The notes beneath the pieces are model-generated. The model was not told where the DNA came from. It made no database searches and saw only the letters and a list, made by a program, of their open reading frames with translations. This document shows positions 42,449-51,538 of a stretch of DNA of 64,000 bases, piece by piece. A program made the translations under genes and the position numbers. The number at the start of each line of letters is the position of its first letter. Positions within the stretch are counted from its first letter, which is position 1. The DNA comes from Actinomadura sp. DC4. GTDB lineage: Bacteria; Actinomycetota; Actinomycetes; Streptosporangiales; Streptosporangiaceae. The DNA is taken from assembly GCF_030406325.1 (NCBI RefSeq), contig NZ_JAUEQY010000042.1, forward strand, positions 1 to 64,000. Direction: 5' to 3'.

Positions 42449-43756
42449 TTAAACGTGATCTAGAAAATGATCGAGAACTCGTACGCCGAACTGGAGTCCG
42501 TCGACCGGAACGCGTTCGTCGATCCCGTGGAACATTCCGGAGAAGTCCAGGTCCTTGGGAAGTTTCAGCGGCACAAACCCGTAACAGCGCATACCGAGTG
42601 TGGAGAATGATTTCGCGTCCGTACCGGCCGAGAGGCAGTACGGCACCGGCCGGGCCTCGGGGTCGTGGGCCTTCAGGGCCGCCGCCATCGCCTCGGTCAG
42701 CGGCCCCTCCCACTCGGTCTCCACGGCGATGTCGTGGTGGACGAACTCCCTGCTCACGTGCTCGCCCAGCAGCTCGTCGACCTTCGCGAAGAATTCCTCC
42801 TCGTGGCCGGGCAGGAATCGGCCGTCGACCTGGGCGACCGCACTCTGCGGGATGACGTTCGCCTTGTAGCCGGCCTCCAGCACGGTCGGATTCAGGGTGT
42901 TCCGGAGTGTCGCCCCGATCATCCTTTTCATGGGGCCGAGGTGCTCAATCGTCTTTTCGAGGTTCTCCGGATCGAATTCCGTGCCGGTCGCGGCACAGAC
43001 CTCTTCCAGGAACCTTCGGACGGTCTTCGTCAGCTGGACGGGAAACTCATGGGCGCCGAGCCGTGCCACCGCCGCGGCGAGGGCCGTGACGGCGTTGTCG
43101 CGGTGCACCATCGAGCCGTGGCCGGCGGTGCCGTCGGCGGTCAGGCGCATCCATGCGAGGCCCTTCTCGGCCGTCTCGATGAGGTAGAGGCGTTCGTCGT
43201 TCGGCAGGGTCAGGCTGAAGCCGCCGACCTCGCCGATCGCCTCCGTACAGCCCTCGAACAACTCCGGGTGGTTGTCGACGAGCCAGTGCGCGCCGTACTT
43301 GCCGCCGGCCTCCTCGTCCGCGAGGAAGGCCAGGACTATGTCGCGCCGGGGCCGTCGGTTCTCTCTCAGCCGCTGGCGCATGACGGCCAGGACCATCGCG
43401 TCCATGTCCTTCATGTCGACGGCCCCACGCCCCCAGACACAGCCGTCGGCCACCTCACCGCCGAACGGGTCGCGAGTCCAGTCGCTCTTCTGTGCGGGGA
43501 CGACGTCGAGATGCCCATGAATGAGGAGAGCGTCCCTGCTGGGATCGGTCCCCTCGATCCGCACGACAAGGCTGGCGCGTTTGTCGTGCGACTCGTAGAT
43601 CTTGGGTTCGAGGCCGACTTCGGCGAGCTTCTCGGCGACGTACTCCGCGGCCTTCCGCTCCCCGGGCCCACTGTGGTCCCCGGGGTTGGTGGTGTCGATG
43701 CGAATGAGGTCACTGCACAGCTCAACTACCTCGTCTTCCGCCGAGGAATCACTCAC
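42449..43756 (-). CDS. M20/M28-type metallopeptidase (M20 family)
   Basis: 435 aa from the GTG at 43756 with GGAGGACGG upstream. Zinc-site motifs: HGHLDVVP (first His and following Asp), WGRGAVDMKDMD, catalytic Glu in LADEEAGGKYGA, and a late His near the C-terminus. The lid/dimer domain includes AGHGSMVHRDNAV. Probably a cytoplasmic dipeptidase or deacylase. It lies just outside the mobile element. Confidence 0.92.
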   Translation of the reverse strand: MSDSSAEDEVVELCSDLIRIDTTNPGDHSGPGERKAAEYVAEKLAEVGLEPKIYESHDKRASLVVRIEGTDPSRDALLIHGHLDVVPAQKSDWTRDPFGGEVADGCVWGRGAVDMKDMDAMVLAVMRQRLRENRRPRRDIVLAFLADEEAGGKYGAHWLVDNHPELFEGCTEAIGEVGGFSLTLPNDERLYLIETAEKGLAWMRLTADGTAGHGSMVHRDNAVTALAAAVARLGAHEFPVQLTKTVRRFLEEVCAATGTEFDPENLEKTIEHLGPMKRMIGATLRNTLNPTVLEAGYKANVIPQSAVAQVDGRFLPGHEEEFFAKVDELLGEHVSREFVHHDIAVETEWEGPLTEAMAAALKAHDPEARPVPYCLSAGTDAKSFSTLGMRCYGFVPLKLPKDLDFSGMFHGIDERVPVDGLQFGVRVLDHFLDHV

Positions 43757-44021
43757 GGGTCCGTCCTCCGTCTTAGCCTTCACGTGGCCCCCCATCCTCC
43801 CCCAGCCGCCGCCGGGCCTGCGGTTCGGCCGCCATCGCCGGCCCGTACGGCCTGCGAGACGCGAGGGCGGCGCGGGAGAGGGGGACCGGGAGGCGCGGGG
43901 GACGCCAGGGGCGCGGGGAGGCGCCGAGTGCGAGGAGGCGCCGAGACGGCGCGACTTCGCGGCATCACCGGGGATTTGCTATCGTGTGGCAGCCGCTGCG
44001 GGAGACCGCACGACGCACCAC

Positions 44022-44107
44022 GTCCGGGTGGCGGAATAGGCAGACGCGCTAGCTTGAGGTGCTAGTGCCCTTTACGGGGCATGGGGGTTCAAGTCCCCCC
44101 TCGGACA
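44022..44107 (+). tRNA. tRNA-Leu(GAG), ICE attachment site
   Basis: 86 nt, class II with a long variable arm. Acceptor GTCCGGG/CTCGGAC, anticodon arm CTAGC-TTGAGGT-GCTAG (anticodon GAG), T-arm GGGGG-TTCAAGT-CCCCC. The last codons of the serine recombinase run antisense into its 3' part, so the element is inserted at this end of the tRNA and restores an intact gene. Confidence 0.95.
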
Positions 44108-45814
44108 CGACAGTTTGCCCATACGATCCGCGTTGAGAAGCATCTCAGCGCGGACGATGCGTTCCTGGGGCTTGTACGTGAGCTTGAGGCCGAGATCGCG
44201 GTAGATCTCGGCCTTTCTCTTTGGGGCGGCGAACCTCAGCCCGCCGACCTGGTCACCCAGGTTGTGGATCATGCTGGAGATCTCCTTCTTGGTCAGGCGG
44301 CGAGGGCGTTCGCCGATCGCGGCGAGTTGCGCGTTCGCGGACGCCTGCCGGGTGAGGACCTCGTCGGTCCATTGCTTGACGATCTTCGGGTCGGTGCCCG
44401 CTTCGAGGGCGGCCTGGTGGAGTCGGAGCTTGCGCTCACAGTCGGCCAGGATCTGTCGGGCAGCGATCTTGGTTGTGTCCTCGCCTGGGCCCGCGCCCTG
44501 CGAGCGCTCCAGGAGTGTGATCGTGTTCTCCAGCCGTGGTGGGCTGAAGACGCTGGCCAGCCAGTCGTCGAGGGCCTCAAGGATGTCGTCTTCGCGGACC
44601 TGGACGGACTTGGGGTGGTCGAGCTTGTTCGCGAGCGCGTACTCCTGCGGGTAGCGGCACCGGTAGTAGGGCGCGTCGTTGGTCCAGTTGCCCTGCATCC
44701 GGCGACCGCACAGGTCGCAGTGGCACAGGCTGCGCAGGATGTAGGTGTGGCCGCCGGTCCGTGGCCGGCGTACGACGGCACGCTTGCCCTTGGCCGCGAG
44801 CAGTGCCTGGGCGCGTTCGAAGTCCTCTGTTCTGATCAATGGTTCGTGAGTGAGCGTGTCGGACCAGATCCACTCGGCGCTGTCGTTCCAGGACATCTTC
44901 GTGGTGTGGCCGAGCGCGACGTCATCGATGTCGATCAGGATCTCGTCCTTGCGCTGCTTGTTCCATACCTGCCGACCCGTATAGCGGGGGTTCAGCAAGA
45001 TGGCGCGGACGGCGCTCTTGGACCACCCGATGCCGCTGCGGTGGCGGTTGCGCTTGCGGTCGTAGGCCGACGGCGAGGGCAGGTTGTCGCGCGTCAGCCC
45101 CTCAGCGATGGCGTAGATGCCCTGGCCGTTGAGGAACTCCTCGAAAATCCGCGACACGTTACCCGCGGTGGCGGCGTCGCGAGCGAGCTTGTGCAGCCTG
45201 CGCCCTTCCGCCGCCTTGGCAGGGTTGGGGTGAGGTCCCGCGTCGACCAGTCGGTAGCCGTAGGGCGGGCGGCCTCCGAGGAAGCGCCCCTCCATCTGAG
45301 CGATCGAGGCCATGGCGGTGCGTACCCGGATCTTGATGCGGTTGCGTTCGCCTTTGCTGAGGCCTCCGAAGACGGACATGATCAGCTCGTGGGCCTCGTT
45401 GACCGGATCGATGGCCCCACCCACCTCGGGTACCCATAGCGACACGCCGAAGTGCTTGAACAGCTCGATGGTCAGGCCGTACTGGTTTCCGTAAAAGGCC
45501 CGCTGTGGCTCTCCGATGACGACGGCGTCGAATACCCGGTTCGGGTTGCGAAGCTCGGCCAGGAGGTCGTTCGCGCACGGGCGACGCTGCCAGGGAATCG
45601 AGCGGGACTGGCCAATGTCGAAGTAGTGCGCGACGATCACGCCACCGGCCGGTTCGACCAGGGAGCTGGCCCGTTTCAGCTGCCATTGCCGGGACGCTTC
45701 GGGGTCCTGCTGATCCTCGGTCGAGACCCGTCCGTAGAAGGCGAACCTGAGCCCACCTGAGCGGAATGGCAAGAACTCACCGTCGGGCCGCTTGAGCACC
45801 TCGCCTGCTGTCAT
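44072..45814 (-). CDS. Large serine recombinase (integrase)
   Basis: 580 aa from the ATG at 45814. Resolvase domain with catalytic Ser31 (YGRVSTEDQ) and downstream arginines (MSVFGGLSKGERNRIKIR). The recombinase domain (GRPPYGYRLV, ARDAATAGNVSRIFEEFLNGQG) and a zinc ribbon (CHCDLCGRRM...CRY) follow, then a coiled-coil region. The C-terminus CPRGDLNPHAP is read from the antisense of tRNA-Leu, a tail typical of integrases sitting in this tRNA. It drives integration and excision. Start overlaps the stop of the upstream 78-aa gene (ATGA). Confidence 0.95.
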   Translation of the reverse strand: MTAGEVLKRPDGEFLPFRSGGLRFAFYGRVSTEDQQDPEASRQWQLKRASSLVEPAGGVIVAHYFDIGQSRSIPWQRRPCANDLLAELRNPNRVFDAVVIGEPQRAFYGNQYGLTIELFKHFGVSLWVPEVGGAIDPVNEAHELIMSVFGGLSKGERNRIKIRVRTAMASIAQMEGRFLGGRPPYGYRLVDAGPHPNPAKAAEGRRLHKLARDAATAGNVSRIFEEFLNGQGIYAIAEGLTRDNLPSPSAYDRKRNRHRSGIGWSKSAVRAILLNPRYTGRQVWNKQRKDEILIDIDDVALGHTTKMSWNDSAEWIWSDTLTHEPLIRTEDFERAQALLAAKGKRAVVRRPRTGGHTYILRSLCHCDLCGRRMQGNWTNDAPYYRCRYPQEYALANKLDHPKSVQVREDDILEALDDWLASVFSPPRLENTITLLERSQGAGPGEDTTKIAARQILADCERKLRLHQAALEAGTDPKIVKQWTDEVLTRQASANAQLAAIGERPRRLTKKEISSMIHNLGDQVGGLRFAAPKRKAEIYRDLGLKLTYKPQERIVRAEMLLNADRMGKLSCPRGDLNPHAP

Positions 45815-46047
45815 GTCGATCGGTCGTCCTTTTCCTCGCCGGGGTGGAGCCCGTCGTCTCGCTCGTGCGCCTCTACGAGCGCCCGGAGCAAGGCGCGCGC
45901 AGCCCTCGGTGTGAGGGCAGGCGGATCCTCCGGCACTATGACGCGGGTTCTCTGCCTCGGTGCTGCGCGGGGCACGCGGCTGCAACGGTACGGAGACGAG
46001 TCCGGCTCGGGAGCCCCTGAGCAGCCCTTTTGTGACCTGGAAGTCAT
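45811..46047 (-). CDS. Small protein upstream of integrase
   Basis: 78 aa from the ATG at 46047 (GGGAGGTGCCGC upstream). Basic N-terminus, then ALTPRAARALLRALVEAHERDD, a helical motif seen in small proteins beside actinomycete recombinases. Overlap with the integrase start implies co-translation. It could be a recombination directionality factor or a regulator; size and place fit, sequence does not prove it. Confidence 0.6.
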   Translation of the reverse strand: MTSRSQKGCSGAPEPDSSPYRCSRVPRAAPRQRTRVIVPEDPPALTPRAARALLRALVEAHERDDGLHPGEEKDDRST

Positions 46048-46233
46048 GCGGCACCTCCCGTGCCGCCGACGGCAACGAAGGCCGCTCTCGTTCTCTTCGG
46101 CGGCCCGTCGACGTTGCCGCGCGGCAACCATGCCGCCTCCGAGTACCCGATGCGGAAATCGCCCGAGCTTCGTTTCCGGAGTCCTCTGCCGCGCTGGGCT
46201 GCCGTTCGATGCCATTCGCCACCCAGACCAGAT

Positions 46234-46254
46234 TTGTCCACAGCCTGTGGACAG
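46234..46254. promoter_or_regulatory. Two inverted DnaA boxes
   Basis: TTGTCCACA (46234-46242) and TGTGGACAG (46246-46254), three bases apart. The first is the perfect actinomycete DnaA box. Confidence 0.55.
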
Positions 46255-46312
46255 TCGAACGGCAGGGTCGGGCGGCAACCGCTTCTGCCGGTTTCCGCCG
46301 CAGCATGCGGTG

Positions 46313-46329
46313 TGCGGAAGTCTTCCGCA
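46313..46329. repeat. Inverted repeat TGCGGAA-gtc-TTCCGCA
   Basis: Seven-bp arms and three-base spacer; a possible operator for the integrase or methylase promoter. Confidence 0.5.
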
Positions 46330-46420
46330 TCGCTGCCGCAGCGTGTCCGCGCGATCTCCGCTCGTGGGCCGCGGGGAGATCGCACGGGTGTCGTGTGGCA
46401 CTCGTTTCGGGCTCGTGCGG

Positions 46421-47569
46421 TCATGATCCACCTCCGGCCGAGTCGCGCGTGTCGGTGGGCCGGCCACCGTCGAGTGCGCGGAAGGCCGCGATGGCCTGCT
46501 GCGGGACGACGCCGTTGCCGAGCAGGCGCATCTGCGCTGCGCGGGTCAGGGGCAGGTCGGTGACCCAGCCGGCAGATAGGCCCATCATCCATTCGACGAA
46601 TCGGGCGCTTAGGCGAGGTTGTCCCCTGGTGCCGGTCTCGGTGGGTTGTGGTGCGGGGCGGCCGAGGATCGTCTCCCATCCGTGGATTGCCGGTGCGTAG
46701 GCGCCCCAGGTGACGGCGGCTGCCGGTGCGGCAGGTTGATTGCCGCAGACGGCAGGGTGAGGTCGCCTTTGGAGCCGTGCTGGTTCGGGCTGCCCTTGAT
46801 CCCATCGGTTGCCCGTGGGGTGGGCAAGAGCCGTACGGCAACACTGAGCGGCATGGCGCGGCTTGGCTGTTGCCGTGCCCGGCGCCCCAGCCAGGACACC
46901 ACCGTTTCTCCGTCGTTGGCATTGCAGGCCGTCGGCGTCGGCAGCAGCTCGGCACATGCCACATCGCACAGATTGACCTGGCGTCCTTGCCGTCTTCGTT
47001 TGGCTGGGCAGGTGCTGCCGCGGGATTCGTGGGCTTGCGGGGTGGGCAGCAGCGATGAACATGCGGTCGCGGCGGTGTGGGGCTCCGACGTCGGCGGCGC
47101 GTAGGCACATCCATGCCGTGTGGTACCCGAGCGCGGCCAGGTCCCCCAGAACGGTGGGGAGTCCGCGTGTTCGCAGGGCGGCCACGTTCTCCACGAGCAC
47201 GAGTCCGGGTCGTAGTAGGCGAAGGGCTTCGGCGATGGTGAGCCACAGTCCACTGCGGGTTCCCCTCTTGATCCCGGCGCCCGGGCCGGCGTAGCTGATG
47301 TCTTGGCACGGGAAGCCGGCGGTGACGATGTCCACGGCCGGGACCTGGGTCCAGTCGACGGCGGTCAGGTCACCGACGTTCGGCACGCCGGGGAAGCGGC
47401 GATGCAACAGCACGGTCGCGTACGGATCGTTTTCGGCGCACCAGATGAGCTGTCCGCCGTAGAGGGCTTGGGCGGCCAGGTCGAGGCCGCCGTAACCGGT
47501 GCACATCGAACCGATCCTGGGACGTCTGTCAGGTGGTGGTGAGGCCATGAGATTCGCGGCTCTGGCCAC
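46421..47569 (-). CDS. DNA (cytosine-5) methyltransferase
   Basis: 382 aa; GTG at 47569 or ATG at 47548. Motif I SMCTGYGGLD, motif IV GFPCQD with Cys88, motif VI ENV (127-129), motif VIII region APHRRDR, and the late EWMMGLSAGW...LLGNGVVPQQ are all in one frame. The middle (about 170-290) is Arg/Pro-rich. A frame shifted by one across 46609-47253 instead reads LLPTPQAHE, ELLPTPTAC and RLLPTPRATDG, repeats typical of phage and ICE methylases of this family. It probably protects the element from restriction or marks it. Confidence 0.88.
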   Translation of the reverse strand: MARAANLMASPPPDRRPRIGSMCTGYGGLDLAAQALYGGQLIWCAENDPYATVLLHRRFPGVPNVGDLTAVDWTQVPAVDIVTAGFPCQDISYAGPGAGIKRGTRSGLWLTIAEALRLLRPGLVLVENVAALRTRGLPTVLGDLAALGYHTAWMCLRAADVGAPHRRDRMFIAAAHPASPRIPRQHLPSQTKTARTPGQSVRCGMCRAAADADGLQCQRRRNGGVLAGAPGTATAKPRHAAQCCRTALAHPTGNRWDQGQPEPARLQRRPHPAVCGNQPAAPAAAVTWGAYAPAIHGWETILGRPAPQPTETGTRGQPRLSARFVEWMMGLSAGWVTDLPLTRAAQMRLLGNGVVPQQAIAAFRALDGGRPTDTRDSAGGGS

Positions 47570-47779
47570 CGGTCGCTTCAGCTACGAACTGCGATCCATC
47601 GCACACCCATTTTCGAGACGACACGCCGGAAGCCGACTCGCGTGATCCTCGCTCGACAGTCGTCCGCCCGCCTTTCACGCCAGACGAGAGTCGCGCGAGT
47701 TCCAGACGATTGCCAGGCGAGCACCCGGTGGCTATATGGGCCCGCTCCCGGAACCGGTCCGGGGCGAAAGGAGCCCACC

Positions 47780-48532
47780 ATGCCTGCCAGAAACAAAGCC
47801 ACTTCCTGCAATCGAAACCGTCCGACGCCGTTGGATCGGGTCGCGCAGGCGTTCGCTGAGATCTGCGCGCGAACCGACACGCCCACCGTCAGCGGCCGTG
47901 CGATCGGTCATGGTCTGCCGTCCTGCGCGATGTGCGCACGGGAGCTGGCCGAAATACTCCCTCTGCTGGAGCCTCAGGCTCGCGACGCGGTGTGGCGCGA
48001 GCTCATCCGGCTGGCCCGAGACGTCGGTGAACCCTGGCCCACGATCGCCATCGGTATCGCGCTGCCCGGTCTGCGTACGGCGGCGGGCCGGCTCGTCCGT
48101 GACTACGACGGCGACCCCGAAGATCTGGACGCCGAGTTGGTCGCCGCGTTCTACGAGGCCATCGCACACGCCGCAGTCGACGGCCCGCTGATCTGCGCAC
48201 GGTTGCGCTCAGCCGCCTATAACCAGGTCCGCCGGATGCGCTACGGCGCCACGGCCTACGCGACCCGCACCCGCGGCCTGCACGCTCTCCCCCAGGCATG
48301 CGCGACGCCCGCACCGTGCGGGCACCCCGACTTGGTTCTGGCCACGTCGGTCCGGGCAGGCGTGATCACCCAGGAGGAAGCCGCCCTGATCGGCGATTCC
48401 CGGCTGGAGAAGACCCCACTCAGTTCGGTCGCCAGACGGATCGGCATGCCACCCACCACCGCCTGGTGCCGCCGCAAGGCCGCCGAGACGCGGCTGGCCG
48501 CCTGGATCAAAAAAGACGAGAACCAAACGTGA
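47780..48532 (+). CDS. Sigma-factor-like/HTH regulator of the transfer region
   Basis: 250 aa from the ATG at 47780 (GAAAGGAG upstream). The middle resembles a sigma region 2-like helical bundle (DAELVAAFYEAIAHAA, ARLRSAAYNQVRRMRY). The C-terminus is an HTH (SSVARRIGMPPTTAWCRRKAAETRLAAWI). A possible Cys pair (SCAMC) lies near residue 53. It is the first gene upstream of the T4SS operon and so the natural candidate for its activator; no biochemical class is certain. Confidence 0.65.
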   Translation: MPARNKATSCNRNRPTPLDRVAQAFAEICARTDTPTVSGRAIGHGLPSCAMCARELAEILPLLEPQARDAVWRELIRLARDVGEPWPTIAIGIALPGLRTAAGRLVRDYDGDPEDLDAELVAAFYEAIAHAAVDGPLICARLRSAAYNQVRRMRYGATAYATRTRGLHALPQACATPAPCGHPDLVLATSVRAGVITQEEAALIGDSRLEKTPLSSVARRIGMPPTTAWCRRKAAETRLAAWIKKDENQT

Positions 48533-48723
48533 TCTTCGAATATCAGCGGCCTGCCATTCGCAGTTCGTAAAGCGAGCAAGCCGCAGCCGGCGCCATCGGG
48601 AGGGCGGGAAGAAGGCCACCGGCCGCTTCACCGGAACCCGTTCAAGAACATCGAAAGGGGATCGGCTCCATTCTCTCCCCCGATGGCGACCGAAGTGATC
48701 CCGCGCGGAAAGGAGGCACCCAG

Positions 48724-49068
48724 ATGGCTTCACACAACGGCATTACACGCATCGCGGTCATGGCCATCGCGATCGGCACAAGTGTCGTATTCACCGCAAC
48801 GGCGGTCCACGCCTCACAAAAAGGGGTGGCCGCTCCCTCCGACTTGAAGACGGTGATCAACAACCTGCGGACCTGGATCATCGGCATGCTGGTCGCCCTC
48901 GCGACGCTCCTCCTCACCGTCGGAGGGCTCCGCATGCTGCTGGCGGCGGGCGACCCCGGCGAGGTCAGCAAGGCCAAGGAAGCCCTGAAGTACGCCGCAA
49001 TCGGCTACGGCATCGCGGCCCTGGCCCCAGTCCTGGTCGAGATCCTCAAACGAATCGTCGGGGCGTGA
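48724..49068 (+). CDS. VirB2/TrbC-like pilin
   Basis: 114 aa with GGAAAGGAGG upstream. A signal peptide (IAIGTSVVFTATAVHA) and two further helices (WIIGMLVALATLLLTVGGLRMLLAAG and AIGYGIAALAPVLVEILKRIV), the size and topology of T4SS major pilins. It would form the conjugation conduit in the membrane. A GTGA overlap couples it to the next gene. Confidence 0.8.
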   Translation: MASHNGITRIAVMAIAIGTSVVFTATAVHASQKGVAAPSDLKTVINNLRTWIIGMLVALATLLLTVGGLRMLLAAGDPGEVSKAKEALKYAAIGYGIAALAPVLVEILKRIVGA

Positions 49069-50618
49069 CCATGCCACGACGACATGTTCGCCTCACTGCC
49101 GCGGTGCTCGTGACCGCCGCCGTACTGATGATCGTCGGCACCGGCCGGGCACACGCCGCCGCGCCCGCACCCAAGCCGAGTCCGGCCACCTCCTCCACAC
49201 CACCGACGCGTCCGCAGCCGACCCCGTCGCGCCTCTGCCCCAGCGTGCAGATATATCCCGGTGAACCGATCCCCCACTGCGCAGGCCCCGGCGCGACGCC
49301 CACACCGGTCGTCACCCCGCCACCACCGCCGAACGGGTGCCCACCGTACGAAGTGAGTTGCCAGGTCGGCCAGGCGATCGACACCTGGTTCACCGGCCTG
49401 GCCAAACTCGCGATCCCGCCGGTCATGGACTTCTTCGGCAAGACCCTGCTGACCACACCCGAACTCGACAGCCCCGCGATGGCACGCGCCAGCTCCCTGT
49501 GGTCGGCCAGTGAGGCCATCGCCAACACCTGCTTCGTCATCATGGTCGTCCTCGGCGGCATCCTGCTCATGGCCGGCCACACCATCGCCCCCGGTACGGC
49601 CACTAAAGACATCGCCATGCGCCTGCTTCTGGCGTTCCTCGCGGCGAACTGCAGCAGGCTCGTAATCGAACAAGCGATCATTTTCGCGAACGGCCTGGCT
49701 CAGGCCTTCATCCACTACGGCGCGGCCAACGCCGACCCGCACGGCGCCGCCCAGGTGATGAAGGGCTGGCTCATCGGCAACATCGCCAGCCTCGGCATGC
49801 TCTCCGGGCTGATCGCGCTCGTCGCGGTCGTGCTCGCGCTCATGGTGGCCGGCGGCTACATCATGCGGGTCGCCGTGACCATGCTGCTGGTCATCGCGGC
49901 GCCCCTGGCACTGATCTGTCACGCGCTGCCACAGACCGACGGTCTGGCCCGCCTGTGGTGGCGCGCCACCACAGGGATGCTCGCCATCCAGGTCGCTCAG
50001 TCGATCGTCTTCGCCACCGCCGTCGTCATCCTCACCGCCAAGGATGGCGACACCGTGCCCTTGATCGGCATCTCCGGCCAGAAGGGCATCGTCGACCTGC
50101 TCCTGGTCGTCTGCCTGCTCTACATCCTGGCCCGCGTCCCCTCCTGGGTCTCCAAGACCGTCTGGCGGGGCGCGCTCGGCCGGAACCCGATCAGCACCGC
50201 GGCCCGGTTCTTGTTCTCGGTCCTCGTGCTGCGGCGGGCCACCGGCGCCCTGACCGGCGCTGGAAGCGGCGGACGACCGACACCACCACCGCGCCCACCA
50301 AGCCCTCGGCCGATGCCGCCGCCTGGGCCCCGGCCGCCGACCCACCCTGCGATCGGGACTCGGCCCTCGCCCCCTTCCCCGGGATCGCCGCCGTACGGCC
50401 GACAGCTGGACCTCCCGAACATGCCGCCGCCGAGCCCGGCTCCGAGCCGCGGCCCCCAACCGCCCCTGCCACCGCATCCCCGGCCCACGGCGCCCCGCCG
50501 CTGGCGCCAAGACGAACTGCCGTTCGAGGCACGACCACGACCGCCATCGCGCGGCTCCGCACCCGGCGAACGCCGTCAACCACCATCGCCACGAGACCCG
50601 AGAGGAGACCACCGATGA
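49065..50618 (+). CDS. TrbL/VirB6-like polytopic membrane protein
   Basis: 517 aa; GTG at 49065 or ATG at 49071. Signal sequence, a Pro/Thr-rich segment, then about six helices (FVIMVVLGGILLMAGH, IASLGMLSGLIALVAVVLALMV, MRVAVTMLLVIAAPLALICHAL, GIVDLLLVVCLLYIL). The last ~120 residues are very rich in Pro and Arg. This matches the inner-membrane channel component of the mating apparatus. Overlaps pilin and PrgI genes. Confidence 0.82.
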   Translation: MTMPRRHVRLTAAVLVTAAVLMIVGTGRAHAAAPAPKPSPATSSTPPTRPQPTPSRLCPSVQIYPGEPIPHCAGPGATPTPVVTPPPPPNGCPPYEVSCQVGQAIDTWFTGLAKLAIPPVMDFFGKTLLTTPELDSPAMARASSLWSASEAIANTCFVIMVVLGGILLMAGHTIAPGTATKDIAMRLLLAFLAANCSRLVIEQAIIFANGLAQAFIHYGAANADPHGAAQVMKGWLIGNIASLGMLSGLIALVAVVLALMVAGGYIMRVAVTMLLVIAAPLALICHALPQTDGLARLWWRATTGMLAIQVAQSIVFATAVVILTAKDGDTVPLIGISGQKGIVDLLLVVCLLYILARVPSWVSKTVWRGALGRNPISTAARFLFSVLVLRRATGALTGAGSGGRPTPPPRPPSPRPMPPPGPRPPTHPAIGTRPSPPSPGSPPYGRQLDLPNMPPPSPAPSRGPQPPLPPHPRPTAPRRWRQDELPFEARPRPPSRGSAPGERRQPPSPRDPRGDHR

Positions 50619-51538
50619 ACCGCGACGCCCCCGGCACCTCGTACACGACCCGGATTCCCGCCGACGTCGACCGCGAGGACCGCGTCCTGGCGAACCTGAC
50701 CGCCCGCCAGGTCGCCATCCTCGCCAGCACCGGCGTCGTGCTCTGGGCGGTCTTCATGGCCACCCGCCACCTTGTCCCGCCGCTGGTGTTCATCGCCTGC
50801 GCCGTGCCGATCGCCTCGGTGGCCGTGGCGTTCGCGCTCGTACGCCGCGATGGCCTCAGCCTGGACCGGCTCGCCCTCGCGGCCATCAGGCAACGACTCG
50901 CGCCCCGCCAGTACGTGTCCGGCGAGGTGCCCGCCACACCGAGCTACCTCACACCGCTCGCCACGAACCCGCCCGCGTCGCTCCCGCTACCGGTCAGCGC
51001 CATCCGTACGGACGGGCTCATCGAACTCACCGACCACGGCTGCGCCGCGTTGGTGTCCTGCTCCACCGTCAGCTTCGCACTGGCCACCATCGGCGAACAG
51101 GAAGCCATGGTCGCCGGGTTCGCCCGCTGCCTGCACGGCCTGTCCTCACCCGTCCAGATCCTCGTACGTGCCGAACGTATGAACCTGGCCCCCATGGCCG
51201 CCCGCGTGCTCGACGGCGCACCCGGTCTGCCCGACCCCCAGCTTGAGGCCGCCGCGCGCGAACACGCCGAGTTCCTCGCCGAACTCGCCGCCCGATCCGA
51301 ACTGCTCTGGCGCCAGGTCCTGCTCGTCGTACGGGACCCCGAAGCCACGTCGGACGCCGACACGTCACCGGTGCTACGCCAGGCCGAAAACGTCGCCGCG
51401 GCACTGACGTCCGCCGGCGTCGACTCCCGTGTCCTCGACGGCTCCGCCAGTGCGGCGGTCCTGGCCGCCGCCTGCGACCCCAACAACCCGGCGCCCTGCT
51501 CCATCAAGAGCGCCGAGGAGGTGACCACAGGCCGATGA
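50615..51538 (+). CDS. PrgI-family T4SS protein
   Basis: 307 aa, ATGA overlap with the previous gene and GAGAGGAGACC upstream. PrgI features: TRIPADVDREDRVLANLTARQVAILA at the N-terminus and two adjacent helices (VVLWAVFMATRHL, PLVFIACAVPIASVAVAFALV), followed by a long soluble domain (about 190 residues) beyond the usual PrgI length. PrgI partners VirB4 in Gram-positive T4SSs, as here. Confidence 0.85.
   Translation: MNRDAPGTSYTTRIPADVDREDRVLANLTARQVAILASTGVVLWAVFMATRHLVPPLVFIACAVPIASVAVAFALVRRDGLSLDRLALAAIRQRLAPRQYVSGEVPATPSYLTPLATNPPASLPLPVSAIRTDGLIELTDHGCAALVSCSTVSFALATIGEQEAMVAGFARCLHGLSSPVQILVRAERMNLAPMAARVLDGAPGLPDPQLEAAAREHAEFLAELAARSELLWRQVLLVVRDPEATSDADTSPVLRQAENVAAALTSAGVDSRVLDGSASAAVLAAACDPNNPAPCSIKSAEEVTTGR

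Larger units (their letters stand above)
46048..46420. other. Intergenic control region between integrase and methylase genes
   Basis: 373 bp with no supported gene. It holds a paired DnaA-box dyad (46234-46254), a second dyad TGCGGAA-gtc-TTCCGCA (46313-46329) and GC-rich short repeats. Probable uses are an integrase promoter/operator or a replication site of the excised circle. Confidence 0.55.
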
